A program made the position numbers and the translations under genes. Below, piece after piece: positions 39,819 through 49,640 of a stretch of DNA of 64,000 bases. Within the stretch, counting starts at the first letter, position 1. Every line of letters begins with the position of its first letter. The notes beneath the pieces are model-generated. The model worked only from the letters and a program-made list of their open reading frames with translations, searched no databases and was not told the DNA's origin. Origin of the DNA: an uncultured Candidatus Competibacteraceae bacterium (GTDB lineage Bacteria > Pseudomonadota > Gammaproteobacteria > Competibacterales > Competibacteraceae); NCBI GenBank assembly GCA_903879705.1, contig CAIRMO010000094.1:20476-84475 (forward strand), written 5' to 3'.

Positions 39819-40705
39819 TCACCCCGTTCCTCCGCCGAATAAGCGGGGTTGATCATCCGCTCAATGAAAAACTGGAGATAGCCGCTGGCGGTGCGCGGCA
39901 TCGGCCACCGCCCAATGATTTGGGTAGCCAAGCGGTGAAAAGCTTCCGCCGAGCGGCTGCCGGGGAAGGCTTCTACGACCGCCCGTTGCGCTTGCACCGC
40001 CTTGCGCAATTGCGGATCTTCGGGAATGGCTCCGAAAAAATTCAGGATGACATCGAGGAATCGATCAGTGACTTTGACCAGTTTGGCGAACAGGTCTTGG
40101 CCTTCGCGGGAAGTAGTCACCCGGTTGGCCAGAATATGAAACCGATCCACGCCGTAATCCTGGCTCAGCAACTTGATCAGAGCGTAGGCGTCGGTAATCG
40201 AGGCCGGTTCGTCGCAAACCACCATGATCACTTCATGGGCGGCCCGGCTGAAAGTCACGACACTGTCGGAGATGCCGGCGGACGAGTCGATGAGCATGAC
40301 GTCCAGCGATTCGTTCAGTTCGCTGAATGCGCTGACGATCCCGGCGTTTTCAGCCGGTGTCAGTTCAGCCATCCGCTTGATCCCGGAACTGGCCGGGATG
40401 ATCCGCATCCCGTTTGGTCCGACGATCATCACCTCTTGAAGCGTCCGTTCCTGATTAAGGACATGGGAGATGTTATAGAGCGGATTCAGGCCCAGGACCA
40501 CATCAACATTGGACAGCCCTAAATCAGCATCCAGCAGCAGGACGCTCTGGCCCTGCAGGCTCAGGGCTAGTCCGAGATTGACCGTGATGTTGGTTTTACC
40601 TACGCCGCCCTTGCCGCTGGCGACGCAGATCACCCGCACTGGCCGGCGCTGGTTAAGTTGCTGGATTCCGGCACCCTGACTAGCGATTGTCTCAGCAGAA
40701 GGCAT
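39815..40705 (-). CDS. fleN: Flagellar number regulator FleN (FlhG), ParA/MinD-type ATPase
   Basis: Limits flagellar number and, in Pseudomonas, restrains FleQ. The 296-residue product has the deviant Walker A CVASGKGGVGKTNITVNL, the LLLDADLGLSNVDVVLGL block and the LIDSSAGISDSV Walker B region. The frame is open from 40786, but ATG 40705 (MPSAETIASQGAG) fits the family length. It overlaps the flhF 3' end by 14 bases. Confidence 0.93.
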   Translation of the reverse strand: MPSAETIASQGAGIQQLNQRRPVRVICVASGKGGVGKTNITVNLGLALSLQGQSVLLLDADLGLSNVDVVLGLNPLYNISHVLNQERTLQEVMIVGPNGMRIIPASSGIKRMAELTPAENAGIVSAFSELNESLDVMLIDSSAGISDSVVTFSRAAHEVIMVVCDEPASITDAYALIKLLSQDYGVDRFHILANRVTTSREGQDLFAKLVKVTDRFLDVILNFFGAIPEDPQLRKAVQAQRAVVEAFPGSRSAEAFHRLATQIIGRWPMPRTASGYLQFFIERMINPAYSAEERGE

Positions 40706-42047
40706 TAGCGACCAACCTGTGACCAAAGGTAAGAGCGAGCGCATCGCTTTCAGCGGCTTCGCCATACAGCCCGGCAAATTCTTCACCTATGCGGAGCAGG
40801 ACATCGATGCGCGCCACCTGCAGATCTTCCGGCACTCGCTGGCCGTTACTGATATAGGCTAACGGCAGTGTTTTTTCGTGAACCACCGAGAGTACTGCGC
40901 CCATCCGGGTGGTTTCGTCCACCTTGGTCAGAATGGCGCCGCTCAAGGGGTTTTTGGTATTGGCAAAGGCGGCGGCTGTTTCCCGCAAGACCGAGTACTG
41001 GGCATTGGCCGCCAGCACCAGATAACTACGGATACGAGGCGCGCCGGCGCTGCCGTTCAGCAGGGCGAACTGTTGCGACAGACGCAGGTCGCGCTGACTC
41101 ATACCGGCGGTGTCAATCAGAATCAGCGATTTGTCGGAGAAAGCCGTAATGGCATCTTGCAGTTCCTGGGCAGTGCGCACCAGCTTGACCGGCGTATCCA
41201 TGATCATGCCAAACGTGCAAAGTTGTTCATACGCGCCGATCCGGTAGCTGTCGGTGGTGATCAGCGCGACATGGTGTGGCCCGTGTCGCAGGTTATAACG
41301 AGCTGCCAGCTTGGCGACAGTGGTGGTTTTGCCCACCCCGGTCGGACCGATGAGAGCCACGATGCCGCCTTGGCTGAGAATATCGTCCTGAGTGACCGCC
41401 AGACCGTGTCCCAGGGTTTCCAGCGCCAACCGCCAAGCCTGATCGGGATTCGGTTCGCTAGCGGCGGCGTCAGCCAAGCGCAGGCACAAGTCAGGGCTGA
41501 AGCCGAAATCCATCAACTGACTCAGCAAGTCAGCCCGGTGCGGCTGCTGGCGGGCCAGATCGCCCCAGGCCAGCCCCGACAGTTGTTGTTCCAGCAGGTT
41601 GTGCATAACCCGGATCTCGTGGCGCATTTCAACCAGTAGCGGATCCTGCGACCACACAACGCGGGATTTGTCAGCGGGTGCGGGCGTGCGTTCAGTAGTG
41701 AGTGCGGGTGTGGTTCGCAGTGCTGCGGATAGCTTCGAAGCGGAAGGAGGTGTCTGGCCGACGGATGGTTCCGCAGTCCGTGCGGGTTCACGGCGAGTCG
41801 GGATTGCGCTGGGGACGGGAGCCTCCGGTTCGTGGGGAGTCCAGCGTGGCGCACTGCCGGTCGTCTCGGCCAGCGACAACTGCGGTATGCTTTGCATCAG
41901 CTTTTCGTCGTAGTCAACCGCCGCAACAATTTCAAAGCCGGCGCTGGTGCGCTGATTGGACAGGATCACGGCGTCGGGACCCAGCTCATCCCGGATCTTG
42001 CGCATCGCTTCTCGAATATTGGCAGCGCACAATCTTTTGATTTTCAT
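40692..42047 (-). CDS. flhF: Flagellar placement GTPase FlhF
   Basis: SRP-type GTPase that sets the polar site of flagellar assembly. The 451-residue product has an N-terminal B domain (MKIKRLCAANIREAMRKI ... ILSNQRT), a Pro/Thr/Ala-rich linker (about 65-130), an N domain and a G domain with GPTGVGKTTTVAKLAA, DTAGMSQRD and LTKVDET. It supports a polar flagellum. It follows flhA after 72 bases. Confidence 0.95.
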   Translation of the reverse strand: MKIKRLCAANIREAMRKIRDELGPDAVILSNQRTSAGFEIVAAVDYDEKLMQSIPQLSLAETTGSAPRWTPHEPEAPVPSAIPTRREPARTAEPSVGQTPPSASKLSAALRTTPALTTERTPAPADKSRVVWSQDPLLVEMRHEIRVMHNLLEQQLSGLAWGDLARQQPHRADLLSQLMDFGFSPDLCLRLADAAASEPNPDQAWRLALETLGHGLAVTQDDILSQGGIVALIGPTGVGKTTTVAKLAARYNLRHGPHHVALITTDSYRIGAYEQLCTFGMIMDTPVKLVRTAQELQDAITAFSDKSLILIDTAGMSQRDLRLSQQFALLNGSAGAPRIRSYLVLAANAQYSVLRETAAAFANTKNPLSGAILTKVDETTRMGAVLSVVHEKTLPLAYISNGQRVPEDLQVARIDVLLRIGEEFAGLYGEAAESDALALTFGHRLVANAFC

Positions 42048-42119
42048 GATGTTATTCCCGCTGTTGTCGCGACTTCGGCTTTCGGTCCAGCCGCGTCTGG
42101 TTCGCTTACTTACCCGCTG

Positions 42120-44201
42120 TTACTTACCCACTGTGGCGATCACTTTGAGTTTCCGGTCCTCAGGAATCTCGCTGAAAGCCAGGACGTGGAGACTGGGTAT
42201 CCCGTGCCGCGCAAAGCGCGCCAGCATGACGCGCAGCGCGTCTGGAACCAATAGCACCGCCGGTTGACCGAGCAGCTCCTGTTTTTGCGCGGTATCCACT
42301 AGCGCCTTATGCAGACGTTCAGCCAATCCTGGTTCCAGGGCTACCTGTTCATTGCCCATCTGCAGAGTGCGCAGCAATATCTGTTCCAGCTCAGCGGCCA
42401 GGGTTATGACCGGTAATTCATCCTCCAGGCCATTGATACTTTGGATAATCATTCGACCGAGACTGACCCGGACCGCCGCAGTCAATACGTCAGGGTCCTG
42501 ACTTTTGGCGCTATGCTCCGCCAAGGTTTCGGCGATCGTCCGTAGATCCCGGATCGGCGCTTGTTCAATCAGCAGATTTTGCAGCACCCGCACTACCACC
42601 CGCAGCGGCAAAGTCTTGGGCACCAAATCCTGAATCAGGCGCGGCGACACGTTCGCCAAGCGATCCAGCAGTTGCTGGGTTTCCTCATGGCCGAGCAGTT
42701 CATGGGCATGGGTCAGCAGAATTTGATTGAGGTGGGTCGCGATCACGGTGCTGGCGTCGACCACGGTATAGCCGAGCGTCTGAGCTTGTTCGCGCAGGTT
42801 CGGTTCGATCCAGATCGCCGGCAGCTTGAAGGCCGGGTCCTGAGTGACGATACCGGGCAGCGGGCTATGCACCTGGCCGGGATTGATCGCCAGTTGCCGG
42901 TCGGGAAAAGCTTCGGATTCAGCAGCGGTCACGCCTAGCAGGGTGATCCGGTAGGCGGTCGGGGCCAGATCGAGATTGTCGCGGATGTGGACCGGCGGAA
43001 TCAGGAAGCCCAGTTCCTGGGAAAGTTTCTTGCGGACCCCCTTGATCCGGGCCAGCAGTTGGCCGTTCTGGTTGCGATCCACCAGCGCGATCAGCCGGTA
43101 GCCGACTTCCATGCCAATGGTGTCCAGTGGCGGCACATCGTCCCAACCGACTTCCCGGGTGTCCAGACCGTCAGCAGCCGCGCCGGGTTCGGCGAGATCG
43201 CCGCCGCCTGGTAGTGTTGGCGCGGTTTGCTGCTTGGCGCGAATCCGCCAGGCCATATAGCCGGCTCCGCCGGCCAGGCTGAGAAACACCAGATTGGGCA
43301 TTCCCGGAATCAAGCCGAGAATGCCGATGATGCCGGCCGTGATCGCCAGCGTTTGTGGTTTACCAAACAGTTGCAGGGTGACCTGCTGACCGATGTCCTG
43401 GGAGCCGGAAGCACGGGTGACAATAATGGCGGCGGCGGTGGACAGCAGCAGCGCCGGGATCTGCGCCACCAGTCCGTCACCGATGGTCAGCAGGGTATAG
43501 AACTGGGCGGCTTCGGCCAGCGGCAGACCGTGTTTCAGCGAACCGATGGCGATCCCGCCCAGCAGGTTAATAAACATGATTAACAGACCGGCAATAGCGT
43601 CACCACGCACGAATTTGCTGGAGCCGTCCATTGAGCCGTAGAAATCAGCTTCCTGCACCACCTCGGCCCGTCGGCGCTTAGCCTCGGCCTGATCGATGAC
43701 CCCGGCGTTGAGATCGGCGTCAATCGCCATTTGTTTGCCGGGCATGGCGTCCAAGGTAAATCGGGCGCTCACTTCTGCCACCCGGCCAGCGCCCTTGGTT
43801 ACCACGACGAAGTTGATGATGGTCAGGATGGCGAAGACCACGATCCCGACGGCGTAGTTGCCACCGACCACGAAATGGCCGAACGCTTCGATGACCTTGC
43901 CGGCGGCGTCGGGTCCAGTGTGGCCGTACAACAGTACGACCCGGGTCGAAGCAATGTTAAGTGCCAGCCGCATCAGCGTAGCGATCAACAGCACGGTGGG
44001 AAACACGGTGAAATCCAGCGGCCGATCGTTGTAGAGGGTGGCCAGCAACACCACCAGCGACAGGGCGATGTTGAAGGTGAAAAACACGTCGAGCGCGAAC
44101 GGTGGCATCGGCAGCACCACCATCGCGAGAATGACGATCAGCAGCAGCGGTGCGCCCAGACTGGAGCGGGCTATACCTCCCAGGGTAGCAGTCAGGTTCA
44201 A
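42120..44201 (-). CDS. flhA: Flagellar export gate protein FlhA
   Basis: Major membrane subunit of the flagellar type III export gate, 693 residues. Eight TMs fill the first half, with the FHIPEP motif block PGKQMAIDADLNAGVIDQAEAKRRR between them. The second half is the cytoplasmic nonameric ring domain with conserved LRQL-free variants such as VDASTVIATHLNQILL and LLPDALRVML-like (LVPDALRVML). It lies 11 bases after flhB. Confidence 0.96.
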   Translation of the reverse strand: MNLTATLGGIARSSLGAPLLLIVILAMVVLPMPPFALDVFFTFNIALSLVVLLATLYNDRPLDFTVFPTVLLIATLMRLALNIASTRVVLLYGHTGPDAAGKVIEAFGHFVVGGNYAVGIVVFAILTIINFVVVTKGAGRVAEVSARFTLDAMPGKQMAIDADLNAGVIDQAEAKRRRAEVVQEADFYGSMDGSSKFVRGDAIAGLLIMFINLLGGIAIGSLKHGLPLAEAAQFYTLLTIGDGLVAQIPALLLSTAAAIIVTRASGSQDIGQQVTLQLFGKPQTLAITAGIIGILGLIPGMPNLVFLSLAGGAGYMAWRIRAKQQTAPTLPGGGDLAEPGAAADGLDTREVGWDDVPPLDTIGMEVGYRLIALVDRNQNGQLLARIKGVRKKLSQELGFLIPPVHIRDNLDLAPTAYRITLLGVTAAESEAFPDRQLAINPGQVHSPLPGIVTQDPAFKLPAIWIEPNLREQAQTLGYTVVDASTVIATHLNQILLTHAHELLGHEETQQLLDRLANVSPRLIQDLVPKTLPLRVVVRVLQNLLIEQAPIRDLRTIAETLAEHSAKSQDPDVLTAAVRVSLGRMIIQSINGLEDELPVITLAAELEQILLRTLQMGNEQVALEPGLAERLHKALVDTAQKQELLGQPAVLLVPDALRVMLARFARHGIPSLHVLAFSEIPEDRKLKVIATVGK

Positions 44202-44212
44202 GCGGCGGGTTC

Positions 44213-45334
44213 CTATTGGGTGCGTAGCTCAGGCGGCACCGGCACATCGCGCATGAGAATGGGCGCATTGTAAAACTCCCCGTCCCGGCGCAACCGGTAA
44301 ACGTAGGAGAGGACTTGCGCGACCGCTACATACAGGCTGTTCGGGATCGGCTTATCGAGAGCGCCGTTGTAATACAGGGCGCGGGCCAGCAACGGCGAGT
44401 CAACCCGGGGAATTTTGTGGCGAGTTCCCAGTTCACGGATGCGCAGCGCCACCTGTTCGACGCCCAAGGCGACGATCACAGGCGCTTTCATGGTCGCCGG
44501 CTGGTATTGCAGGGCGACAGCGTAGTGCGTGGGGTTGGTGACGATCACGTCAGCGGTCGGCACTTTGTCCATCATCCGGCGGCGGGCAAATTCCTGTTGC
44601 AAGCGCCGAATACGACCCTTGACCTCCGGCTTGCCCTCGCTGTCCTTCATTTCATCGTCCACTTCCTTCTTGGTCATTCGCAAGTTGCGGAAGTAGGAAA
44701 GCAGTTGGAACGGGACATCGACCCCGGCGATCAGCAACATCGGGAGGGTCAGGATCAGAAAAGTCCAGCCCAAGGTGCTGGCGGTATGGGCCAACGCGGG
44801 CAGTAGTGGTTCCCGACCCAGGTACAGCAGTTCGTCCTCACCTCGCCAGAGCAGGACTACGGCTACGCCGCCAACGACCAGAAATTTAATGAGTGCCTTG
44901 AACAGTTCCATCAGCGATTGCCAGGAGAATAGCCGGGCCACGCCCTGAATCGGGTCGAGCCGATCCCATTTGAACTCGAAGCTGAAGGTCCAGCCGCCCA
45001 GCGCCAGCGGGGCCAACAGGGCGATGACCAGCATCAGCCCCATCAAGGGGGCCAGCAGCAGCAGGATGTCGACCAGTGCTTGACCCAGCACGACTTGCAT
45101 CTGAGTCACATCGAAGATGTTTTTCGGATCCAGCGTCATCCCGACTCGCACTTGCGTAGCCAGTCCTTCCAGTAGCGCCGGCCCCATAATCAGCAACCCG
45201 GCGGCGGCAATGAACAGCATCGCCAAGGTAGTCAGTTCACGCGAACGGACAATTTGCCCTTTTTCAGCCGCATCTTGCTTTCGTCGAGGCGTGGCCTCTT
45301 CGGTTTTTTCCTGACCGTCTTCATTCTCAGCCAT
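44213..45334 (-). CDS. flhB: Flagellar export specificity switch FlhB
   Basis: Export-gate protein of 373 residues whose cytoplasmic domain self-cleaves within NPTH to switch from rod/hook to filament export. It starts MAENEDGQEKTEEATPRRK (the EKTE-AT-R motif), has four TMs, and carries VIVTNPTHYAVALQY. The tail after the cleavage site is slightly extended. The start overlaps the fliR stop by one base (TAATG). Confidence 0.96.
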   Translation of the reverse strand: MAENEDGQEKTEEATPRRKQDAAEKGQIVRSRELTTLAMLFIAAAGLLIMGPALLEGLATQVRVGMTLDPKNIFDVTQMQVVLGQALVDILLLLAPLMGLMLVIALLAPLALGGWTFSFEFKWDRLDPIQGVARLFSWQSLMELFKALIKFLVVGGVAVVLLWRGEDELLYLGREPLLPALAHTASTLGWTFLILTLPMLLIAGVDVPFQLLSYFRNLRMTKKEVDDEMKDSEGKPEVKGRIRRLQQEFARRRMMDKVPTADVIVTNPTHYAVALQYQPATMKAPVIVALGVEQVALRIRELGTRHKIPRVDSPLLARALYYNGALDKPIPNSLYVAVAQVLSYVYRLRRDGEFYNAPILMRDVPVPPELRTQ

Positions 45335-46113
45335 TAGCCGGTTCCTCCCAGCAACTGACCGACGCTCTGGAAGGCTTCGGAAAACAGGTTATTGAGCTGA
45401 TGCAGCAGAGTGGGCAGGCTGTAAAGAATGATCAGCAATCCCAGGATCAACGTAATCGGAAACCCCACCGAAAAAATGTTCAGTTGCGGCGCAGCGCGGG
45501 TCATCACCCCAAAGGCCAGATTGACCACCAGCAGCGAGGCAACCGCCGGCAGGGAAATCAGCACCGCGCCGGCAAACATCCGGCTGGCCCAAGTCACCAG
45601 GATCCATAGCAGATCGCGATCCACCCCGTCCGGCGCGATCGGCAACACTGCGAAGCTGTCTACCAGCAACTGAACCAGCATCAGGTGGCCGTTCAGTCCC
45701 AAAAAGACCAGGGTGCCAAGCAGGGTATAGAACTGGCTCAACACCGGACTTTGTGTACCGTTTTGCGGGTCAATCAAGCTGGCGAAGCCCAGGCCTATTT
45801 GTGTTGCGATCATCAATCCGCCCAATTCCAGCGCCGTGAAGGCCAGCCGGAACAGAAATCCCATGCTCAGCCCGATCAAAATCTGCTGGGCGACCACCAG
45901 CACCCCGGCTGGACTAAGCGGCTCGATGATCGGCGTTGATTTGATGAATGGCAGGATCGCCCAGGTCAACGCCAGCACCAGCATCAACCGCACCCGGCGG
46001 GGAATCATCCGCGCACTGAAGATAGGCGCTACGCTGACCAGTGCTGCGACCCGGGTGAGCGGCCACAGAAAACTGCCCACCCAGGCAGCAATTTCGGCGC
46101 TGTTCAGTAGCAT
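45334..46113 (-). CDS. fliR: Flagellar export gate protein FliR
   Basis: Membrane protein of 259 residues with about six hydrophobic segments and the FliR block LGFASLIDPQNGTQSPVLSQF. With FliP and FliQ it builds the helical export channel. It lies 3 bases after fliQ and overlaps flhB by one base. Confidence 0.95.
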   Translation of the reverse strand: MLLNSAEIAAWVGSFLWPLTRVAALVSVAPIFSARMIPRRVRLMLVLALTWAILPFIKSTPIIEPLSPAGVLVVAQQILIGLSMGFLFRLAFTALELGGLMIATQIGLGFASLIDPQNGTQSPVLSQFYTLLGTLVFLGLNGHLMLVQLLVDSFAVLPIAPDGVDRDLLWILVTWASRMFAGAVLISLPAVASLLVVNLAFGVMTRAAPQLNIFSVGFPITLILGLLIILYSLPTLLHQLNNLFSEAFQSVGQLLGGTG

Positions 46114-46116
46114 GGT

Positions 46117-46386
46117 TCAGCCAATCAGATTCGGAATGTCTTTCATCAGGTTCCGAGTGAAGTCAATGAGCAGTTCGAGCATCCATGGCCCGGCCAGCAG
46201 CAGCACGATCACCAGCGCCAGCAACTTGGGAACAAAGCTCAGGGTCATCTCGTTGATCTGGGTGGCTGCCTGAAACAGGCTAATCAGCACGCCCACCACC
46301 AGCGCCGTCAACAACAGCGGCGCCGATACCAAGACCGCCAGTTCCAGGGCGCGTTGGCCCAGGGTGATGATCGTTTCCGGGGTCAT
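46117..46386 (-). CDS. fliQ: Flagellar export gate protein FliQ
   Basis: An 89-residue protein with two TMs, beginning MTPETIITLGQRALELAVL and containing GVLISLFQAATQINEMTLSF, the FliQ signature. Length is exact for the family. It sits between fliP and fliR. Confidence 0.96.
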   Translation of the reverse strand: MTPETIITLGQRALELAVLVSAPLLLTALVVGVLISLFQAATQINEMTLSFVPKLLALVIVLLLAGPWMLELLIDFTRNLMKDIPNLIG

Positions 46387-46407
46387 GGCTATCTCCAGCG
46401 CCCGCGC

Positions 46408-47184
46408 TCAGGGAAGGTAAAAGCTCGAGGCCAGCGTGGTCATCAGCAGGCTCCAGCCATCCACCAGCACGAACAGCATCAGTTTGAGCGGGAAGGAAAT
46501 CATCATCGGCGACAGCATCATCATCCCCATTGCCATCAGGACGCTGGCGACCACCAGATCGATGACCAGAAACGGCATGAACAGCAAGAAACCGATCTGA
46601 AAGGCGGTTTTGAGTTCGCTGGTAATGTAGGCGGGAACCAGTAGCGAAAAGGGCACCTGATCCGCCGATTCCAGCGATTCGCGGCCCGACAGCTTGGTGA
46701 ACGTGGCCAGATCGGTTTCCCGGGTCTGGGCCAGCATGAACGCCTGCAAGGGTTGCCGACCCTCCTGGATCGCCTGCTGGAACGTCATCTGGTCGTTTAG
46801 ATACGGGACCAGCGCCTGTTCACTAATGCGCTCGAATACCGGGGCCATGATGAAGAAGGTCAGGAATAGCGCCAAGCCGATCAAAATCTGGTTGGACGGG
46901 GTCTGCATGGTGCCCAGGGCTTGCCGCAACAAGGCCAGCACAATGATGATTCGGGTGAAGGAGGTCATCATCAGCAGCGCCGATGGCAACAGGGTCAGCG
47001 CCGTCATCAGCGCCAGGATTTGCAGGCTCAGCGACCAGGTTTCGCCACCGCCTGCCGCTCGAGTGATCGTCACCGCCGGCAATCCTGCCGGTGCGGCCCA
47101 AACCACCGAGACGCTGAATAGCAGCAGGACGACAATTCCGCCCGCACCGACCAGGTAGTAGCGCTCAGGGTTGCGGGCGGTCAT
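46408..47184 (-). CDS. fliP: Flagellar export gate protein FliP
   Basis: Pore-forming export-gate subunit of 258 residues with a cleavable N-terminal signal segment ([21 protein letters not shown]), then [20 protein letters not shown] and [20 protein letters not shown] typical of FliP. The frame is open to 47241, but ATG 47184 ([10 protein letters not shown]) leaves the signal near the N-terminus and overlaps the fliO end by 20 bases. Confidence 0.95.
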   Translation of the reverse strand: MTARNPERYYLVGAGGIVVLLLFSVSVVWAAPAGLPAVTITRAAGGGETWSLSLQILALMTALTLLPSALLMMTSFTRIIIVLALLRQALGTMQTPSNQILIGLALFLTFFIMAPVFERISEQALVPYLNDQMTFQQAIQEGRQPLQAFMLAQTRETDLATFTKLSGRESLESADQVPFSLLVPAYITSELKTAFQIGFLLFMPFLVIDLVVASVLMAMGMMMLSPMMISFPLKLMLFVLVDGWSLLMTTLASSFYLP

Positions 47185-47557
47185 CGATTGGTTCCGAAGG
47201 TGCTGGCGCAAGGGCAAAGGGCCGCGCCGGCGGAAAAACATGCAGGGTTTGAATCTGCTGGGAAGTCACACCGATCAGCAGGCGCACTTCGTCCACCTCA
47301 ACCAGCAACAGGCGTTCCCGGCTGCCCAGCGGCAGACCGCCGATCACCCGGATGGCACCGCCGCGCGGCAGCACATGGCGGCGCAATAGCCAGCTCAGTC
47401 CGACCGCGAGGGCCAGCACCACCGCCAGTCCCAGAGTCAGTTGCGTCAGCATCCCGCCGCTGACGGCCAGCGTTTCGGCGCGGCCCGGATCGACGCCGGC
47501 CGCCAAGGTCAAGGTCGGCAGCGCCAGCAGCGCTGCTACCGCCAACCGGGCGATCAC
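47165..47557 (-). CDS. fliO: Flagellar assembly protein FliO
   Basis: Small membrane protein (130 residues) that assists FliP oligomerisation. It has an N-terminal signal-like segment, one TM ([22 protein letters not shown]) and a cytoplasmic tail with [20 protein letters not shown] and [15 protein letters not shown]. Start is GTG 47557, which overlaps the fliN stop as GTGA; the longer open frame upstream is only antiparallel read-through across fliN. Confidence 0.9.
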   Translation of the reverse strand: MIARLAVAALLALPTLTLAAGVDPGRAETLAVSGGMLTQLTLGLAVVLALAVGLSWLLRRHVLPRGGAIRVIGGLPLGSRERLLLVEVDEVRLLIGVTSQQIQTLHVFPPARPFALAPAPSEPIDDRPQP

Positions 47558-47889
47558 CGCAAGCGGCGGATTCGCTCTTCCGGGCTGACAATGTCGGTGA
47601 TCCTCACTCCGAAGCGTTCGTTGATGACCACCACCTCGCCCCGCGCCACCAGACAGCCGTTGACCAGAATGTCGAGCGGGTCGCCGCCGGGGCGATCCAG
47701 CTTGATCACCGAACCCTGGGTCAATTGCAGCAGTTCGCGGACGCACATTCGGGTATGGCCCAGCTCCAAGGAGAGGGTGACGGGAATATCCATCACCATG
47801 TCCAGGTTCGGATCGGTTCGGACGTTGCGAAATTCCGGGTTGTCGCCAGGCGCGTCGGGTTTGTCCGTCGGATCGGCTTGCGCGTTCAT
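47554..47889 (-). CDS. fliN: Flagellar motor switch protein FliN
   Basis: C-ring component of 111 residues with one SpoA domain (IPVTLSLELGHTRMCVRELLQL, GSVIKLDRPGGDPLDILVNG, GEVVVINERFGVRITDIV). It forms the base of the switch with FliM and the docking site for the FliH export complex. It follows fliM by 54 bases and overlaps fliO. Confidence 0.96.
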   Translation of the reverse strand: MNAQADPTDKPDAPGDNPEFRNVRTDPNLDMVMDIPVTLSLELGHTRMCVRELLQLTQGSVIKLDRPGGDPLDILVNGCLVARGEVVVINERFGVRITDIVSPEERIRRLR

Positions 47890-47943
47890 GGTTGGATAAC
47901 CTCCTGGCTTGGCGTGGAAAGTTGAGCATGGCGACCGACCGCT

Positions 47944-48999
47944 TCAGGTCTTCGCTTCAAACGGCGAAAAATCCTGGAGATGGGCTGAGTTTGCCGTCCA
48001 CTCTCCGGGAAGGCTGAGTACTTGTTCGATCTTGAGGGCGCGCCACCCCTGCGCAACGCCATAGACGCCGCTGTAGATCGGTACGTCTTCAATGCGCAGG
48101 ATCGCTTTGGACGGGATATTGACAGGAATGACATCGCCCACTTTCAGGGCCAACAGATCACTGAGCGTCAGTTCGAATCCGGCCAGAAAACAGTGGGCAT
48201 CGACGGGACTTTCCTTGACGCCTTCGAGCAGCCGTCTACTCATCTGCGGATTAAGATTGGCGCGTTGTTCCTGGCGAACACTGTCCAGCAGGGTCTTGCG
48301 AATCGGCTCCAGACTGGAACAAGGCAATGCCAGGTACAGCGATCCAGCAAGGGTATCACGGCTGATCTGGACGCTACTGACAGCCAGCAACTCGGTCGGA
48401 TTGAGTTCGGTAATGAATTGCGGCTTGTTTTCGGAATTGAGTTGGAGGCATTCAAGCGCGGTGAATGGTTCCCAGGCTTCCTGCAGGCAGTGGAAGGATA
48501 ATTCCAGCAGACGCTGAATGAACCGGTTTTCGGTCGCGGTGAAATCGCGGATGTTCGTCGCTGAGTACCGGCGTCCGGTTCCGCCAAAAAAGGTATCAAC
48601 GACCATGAAGATCAGTTCCTGGTCGAAGATCAGCAGCACCGGACCACTGAGGGGCGACAAACTGATGACATTGACGCTACAGGGAACCTGGAGGGAAGCC
48701 GTCAGATTGGTATGGCTGCGCTTTTCGACGGGACCGGCGACTACTGTCAGATCCCGGCGCAGCAACTCAAATAGCCCGATCCGCAAACGGTGAGTGAACC
48801 GCTCGTGAATCGTCGCCAGAACCGGCAATAGGCTGTTGATCGTGTAGTCGTGGTTGGCCAGGTCATAAGGGATGGCATCGTGGTCAGAAAAACCGGTCGC
48901 CAGCGCGTTGCCCGGCTTTTGGGAGATCACCTCGTTCAGCGCGTCGCGTTCATCCTGGGTGAGCAGTTCATTCCTGGCAAGAAATTCGTCGGTGGACAT
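47944..48999 (-). CDS. fliM: Flagellar motor switch protein FliM
   Basis: A 351-residue switch protein. The N-terminal CheY-P-binding peptide appears as ELLTQDERDALNEV (LLSQDEIDAL in the consensus). The middle CheC-like domain includes FTHRLRIGLFELLRRD and VDTFFGGTGR, and the C-terminal SpoA domain contains LKVGDVIPVN. The variation in the N-terminal peptide might shift preference between the CheY proteins encoded nearby. It lies 5 bases after fliL. Confidence 0.95.
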   Translation of the reverse strand: MSTDEFLARNELLTQDERDALNEVISQKPGNALATGFSDHDAIPYDLANHDYTINSLLPVLATIHERFTHRLRIGLFELLRRDLTVVAGPVEKRSHTNLTASLQVPCSVNVISLSPLSGPVLLIFDQELIFMVVDTFFGGTGRRYSATNIRDFTATENRFIQRLLELSFHCLQEAWEPFTALECLQLNSENKPQFITELNPTELLAVSSVQISRDTLAGSLYLALPCSSLEPIRKTLLDSVRQEQRANLNPQMSRRLLEGVKESPVDAHCFLAGFELTLSDLLALKVGDVIPVNIPSKAILRIEDVPIYSGVYGVAQGWRALKIEQVLSLPGEWTANSAHLQDFSPFEAKT

Positions 49000-49004
49000 G
49001 GCGA

Positions 49005-49559
49005 TTATTGCAACACGAATGCGGTGAAATAGATGGCCTCAATGCCCGGAGAACCAATCTCCTTGGTCAGGATGGCTTGAACCTTTTCCATGGCCTGAGC
49101 GCGCAGTTTTTCCTTGCCCTCGTTGGTGGAGAGGGTTTCCACTTTCTGGTTGGCGAACAGCAGGATCAAATCGTTGCGAATCTGGGGCATGTTGTTGGTG
49201 ATGGCGTCAACAACCAGCTTGTCCCGAGTCATGACTGACAGGCCGATTTGCAGGTAGCGCAACACGCCCTGATCCTCGAAATTGACGATGAAAGCCGGTT
49301 CGATGAGTTGATAAAGCTTCGGCGGGGACGGTTTCACCGCGCCGGGAGCGGAGGGGCCCGCTTCGCCGTGCGCTGCGCCCGAACTGGCGGCGGTGGGCGC
49401 AGCCTCTTCATTTTTCTTTTGGAGCGCCCCGGTCAAAAACAGGGTAGCGCCTACGGAACCGCCAACGAGCAGCACGGCCCCGATCACAATCAACAGGACT
49501 TTAATCAAGTTGGAGCCTTTCTTGACCTGTGGGGGTTTGGCGTCGTCTTTCGCAGCCAT
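49005..49559 (-). CDS. fliL: Flagellar basal body-associated protein FliL
   Basis: Single-pass inner-membrane protein of 184 residues: TM at about 20-42 (NLIKVLLIVIGAVLLVGGSV), an Ala/Pro/Gly-rich linker, and a periplasmic stomatin-like domain (LIEPAFIVNFEDQGVLRYLQ). It supports stator function. The frame opens at 49592, but ATG 49559 with GAGAG six bases upstream is preferred. It is the first gene of the flagellar operon, about 25 bases from the predicted start of a sigma-54 transcript. Confidence 0.93.
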   Translation of the reverse strand: MAAKDDAKPPQVKKGSNLIKVLLIVIGAVLLVGGSVGATLFLTGALQKKNEEAAPTAASSGAAHGEAGPSAPGAVKPSPPKLYQLIEPAFIVNFEDQGVLRYLQIGLSVMTRDKLVVDAITNNMPQIRNDLILLFANQKVETLSTNEGKEKLRAQAMEKVQAILTKEIGSPGIEAIYFTAFVLQ

Positions 49560-49595
49560 GATCGCTCTCGGGGTTGGTCGGGTGAGTAGCAATCA

Positions 49596-49611
49596 AGCAA
49601 GTAACGCGCCA
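49596..49611 (-). promoter_or_regulatory. Sigma-54 promoter of the fliL operon
   Basis: Read on the minus strand, TGGCGCG-TTAC-TTGCT matches the sigma-54 consensus TGGCACG-N4-TTGCW at all but one position, and the invariant GG and GC are exactly ten bases apart. The expected start is near 49585, upstream of fliL. This fits class II/III flagellar genes in polar flagellates, driven by a FleQ/FleR-type activator. Confidence 0.75.
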
Positions 49612-49640
49612 TCCACATGGAATGAGATTTCAATTATTTT

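Noticed and set aside
47558..47929. Upstream extension of the fliO frame to a 254-residue protein
   Set aside because: The added region only re-reads fliN in another frame and has Arg/Gly/Pro-rich shadow composition. GTG 47557 overlapping the fliN stop is the natural start.
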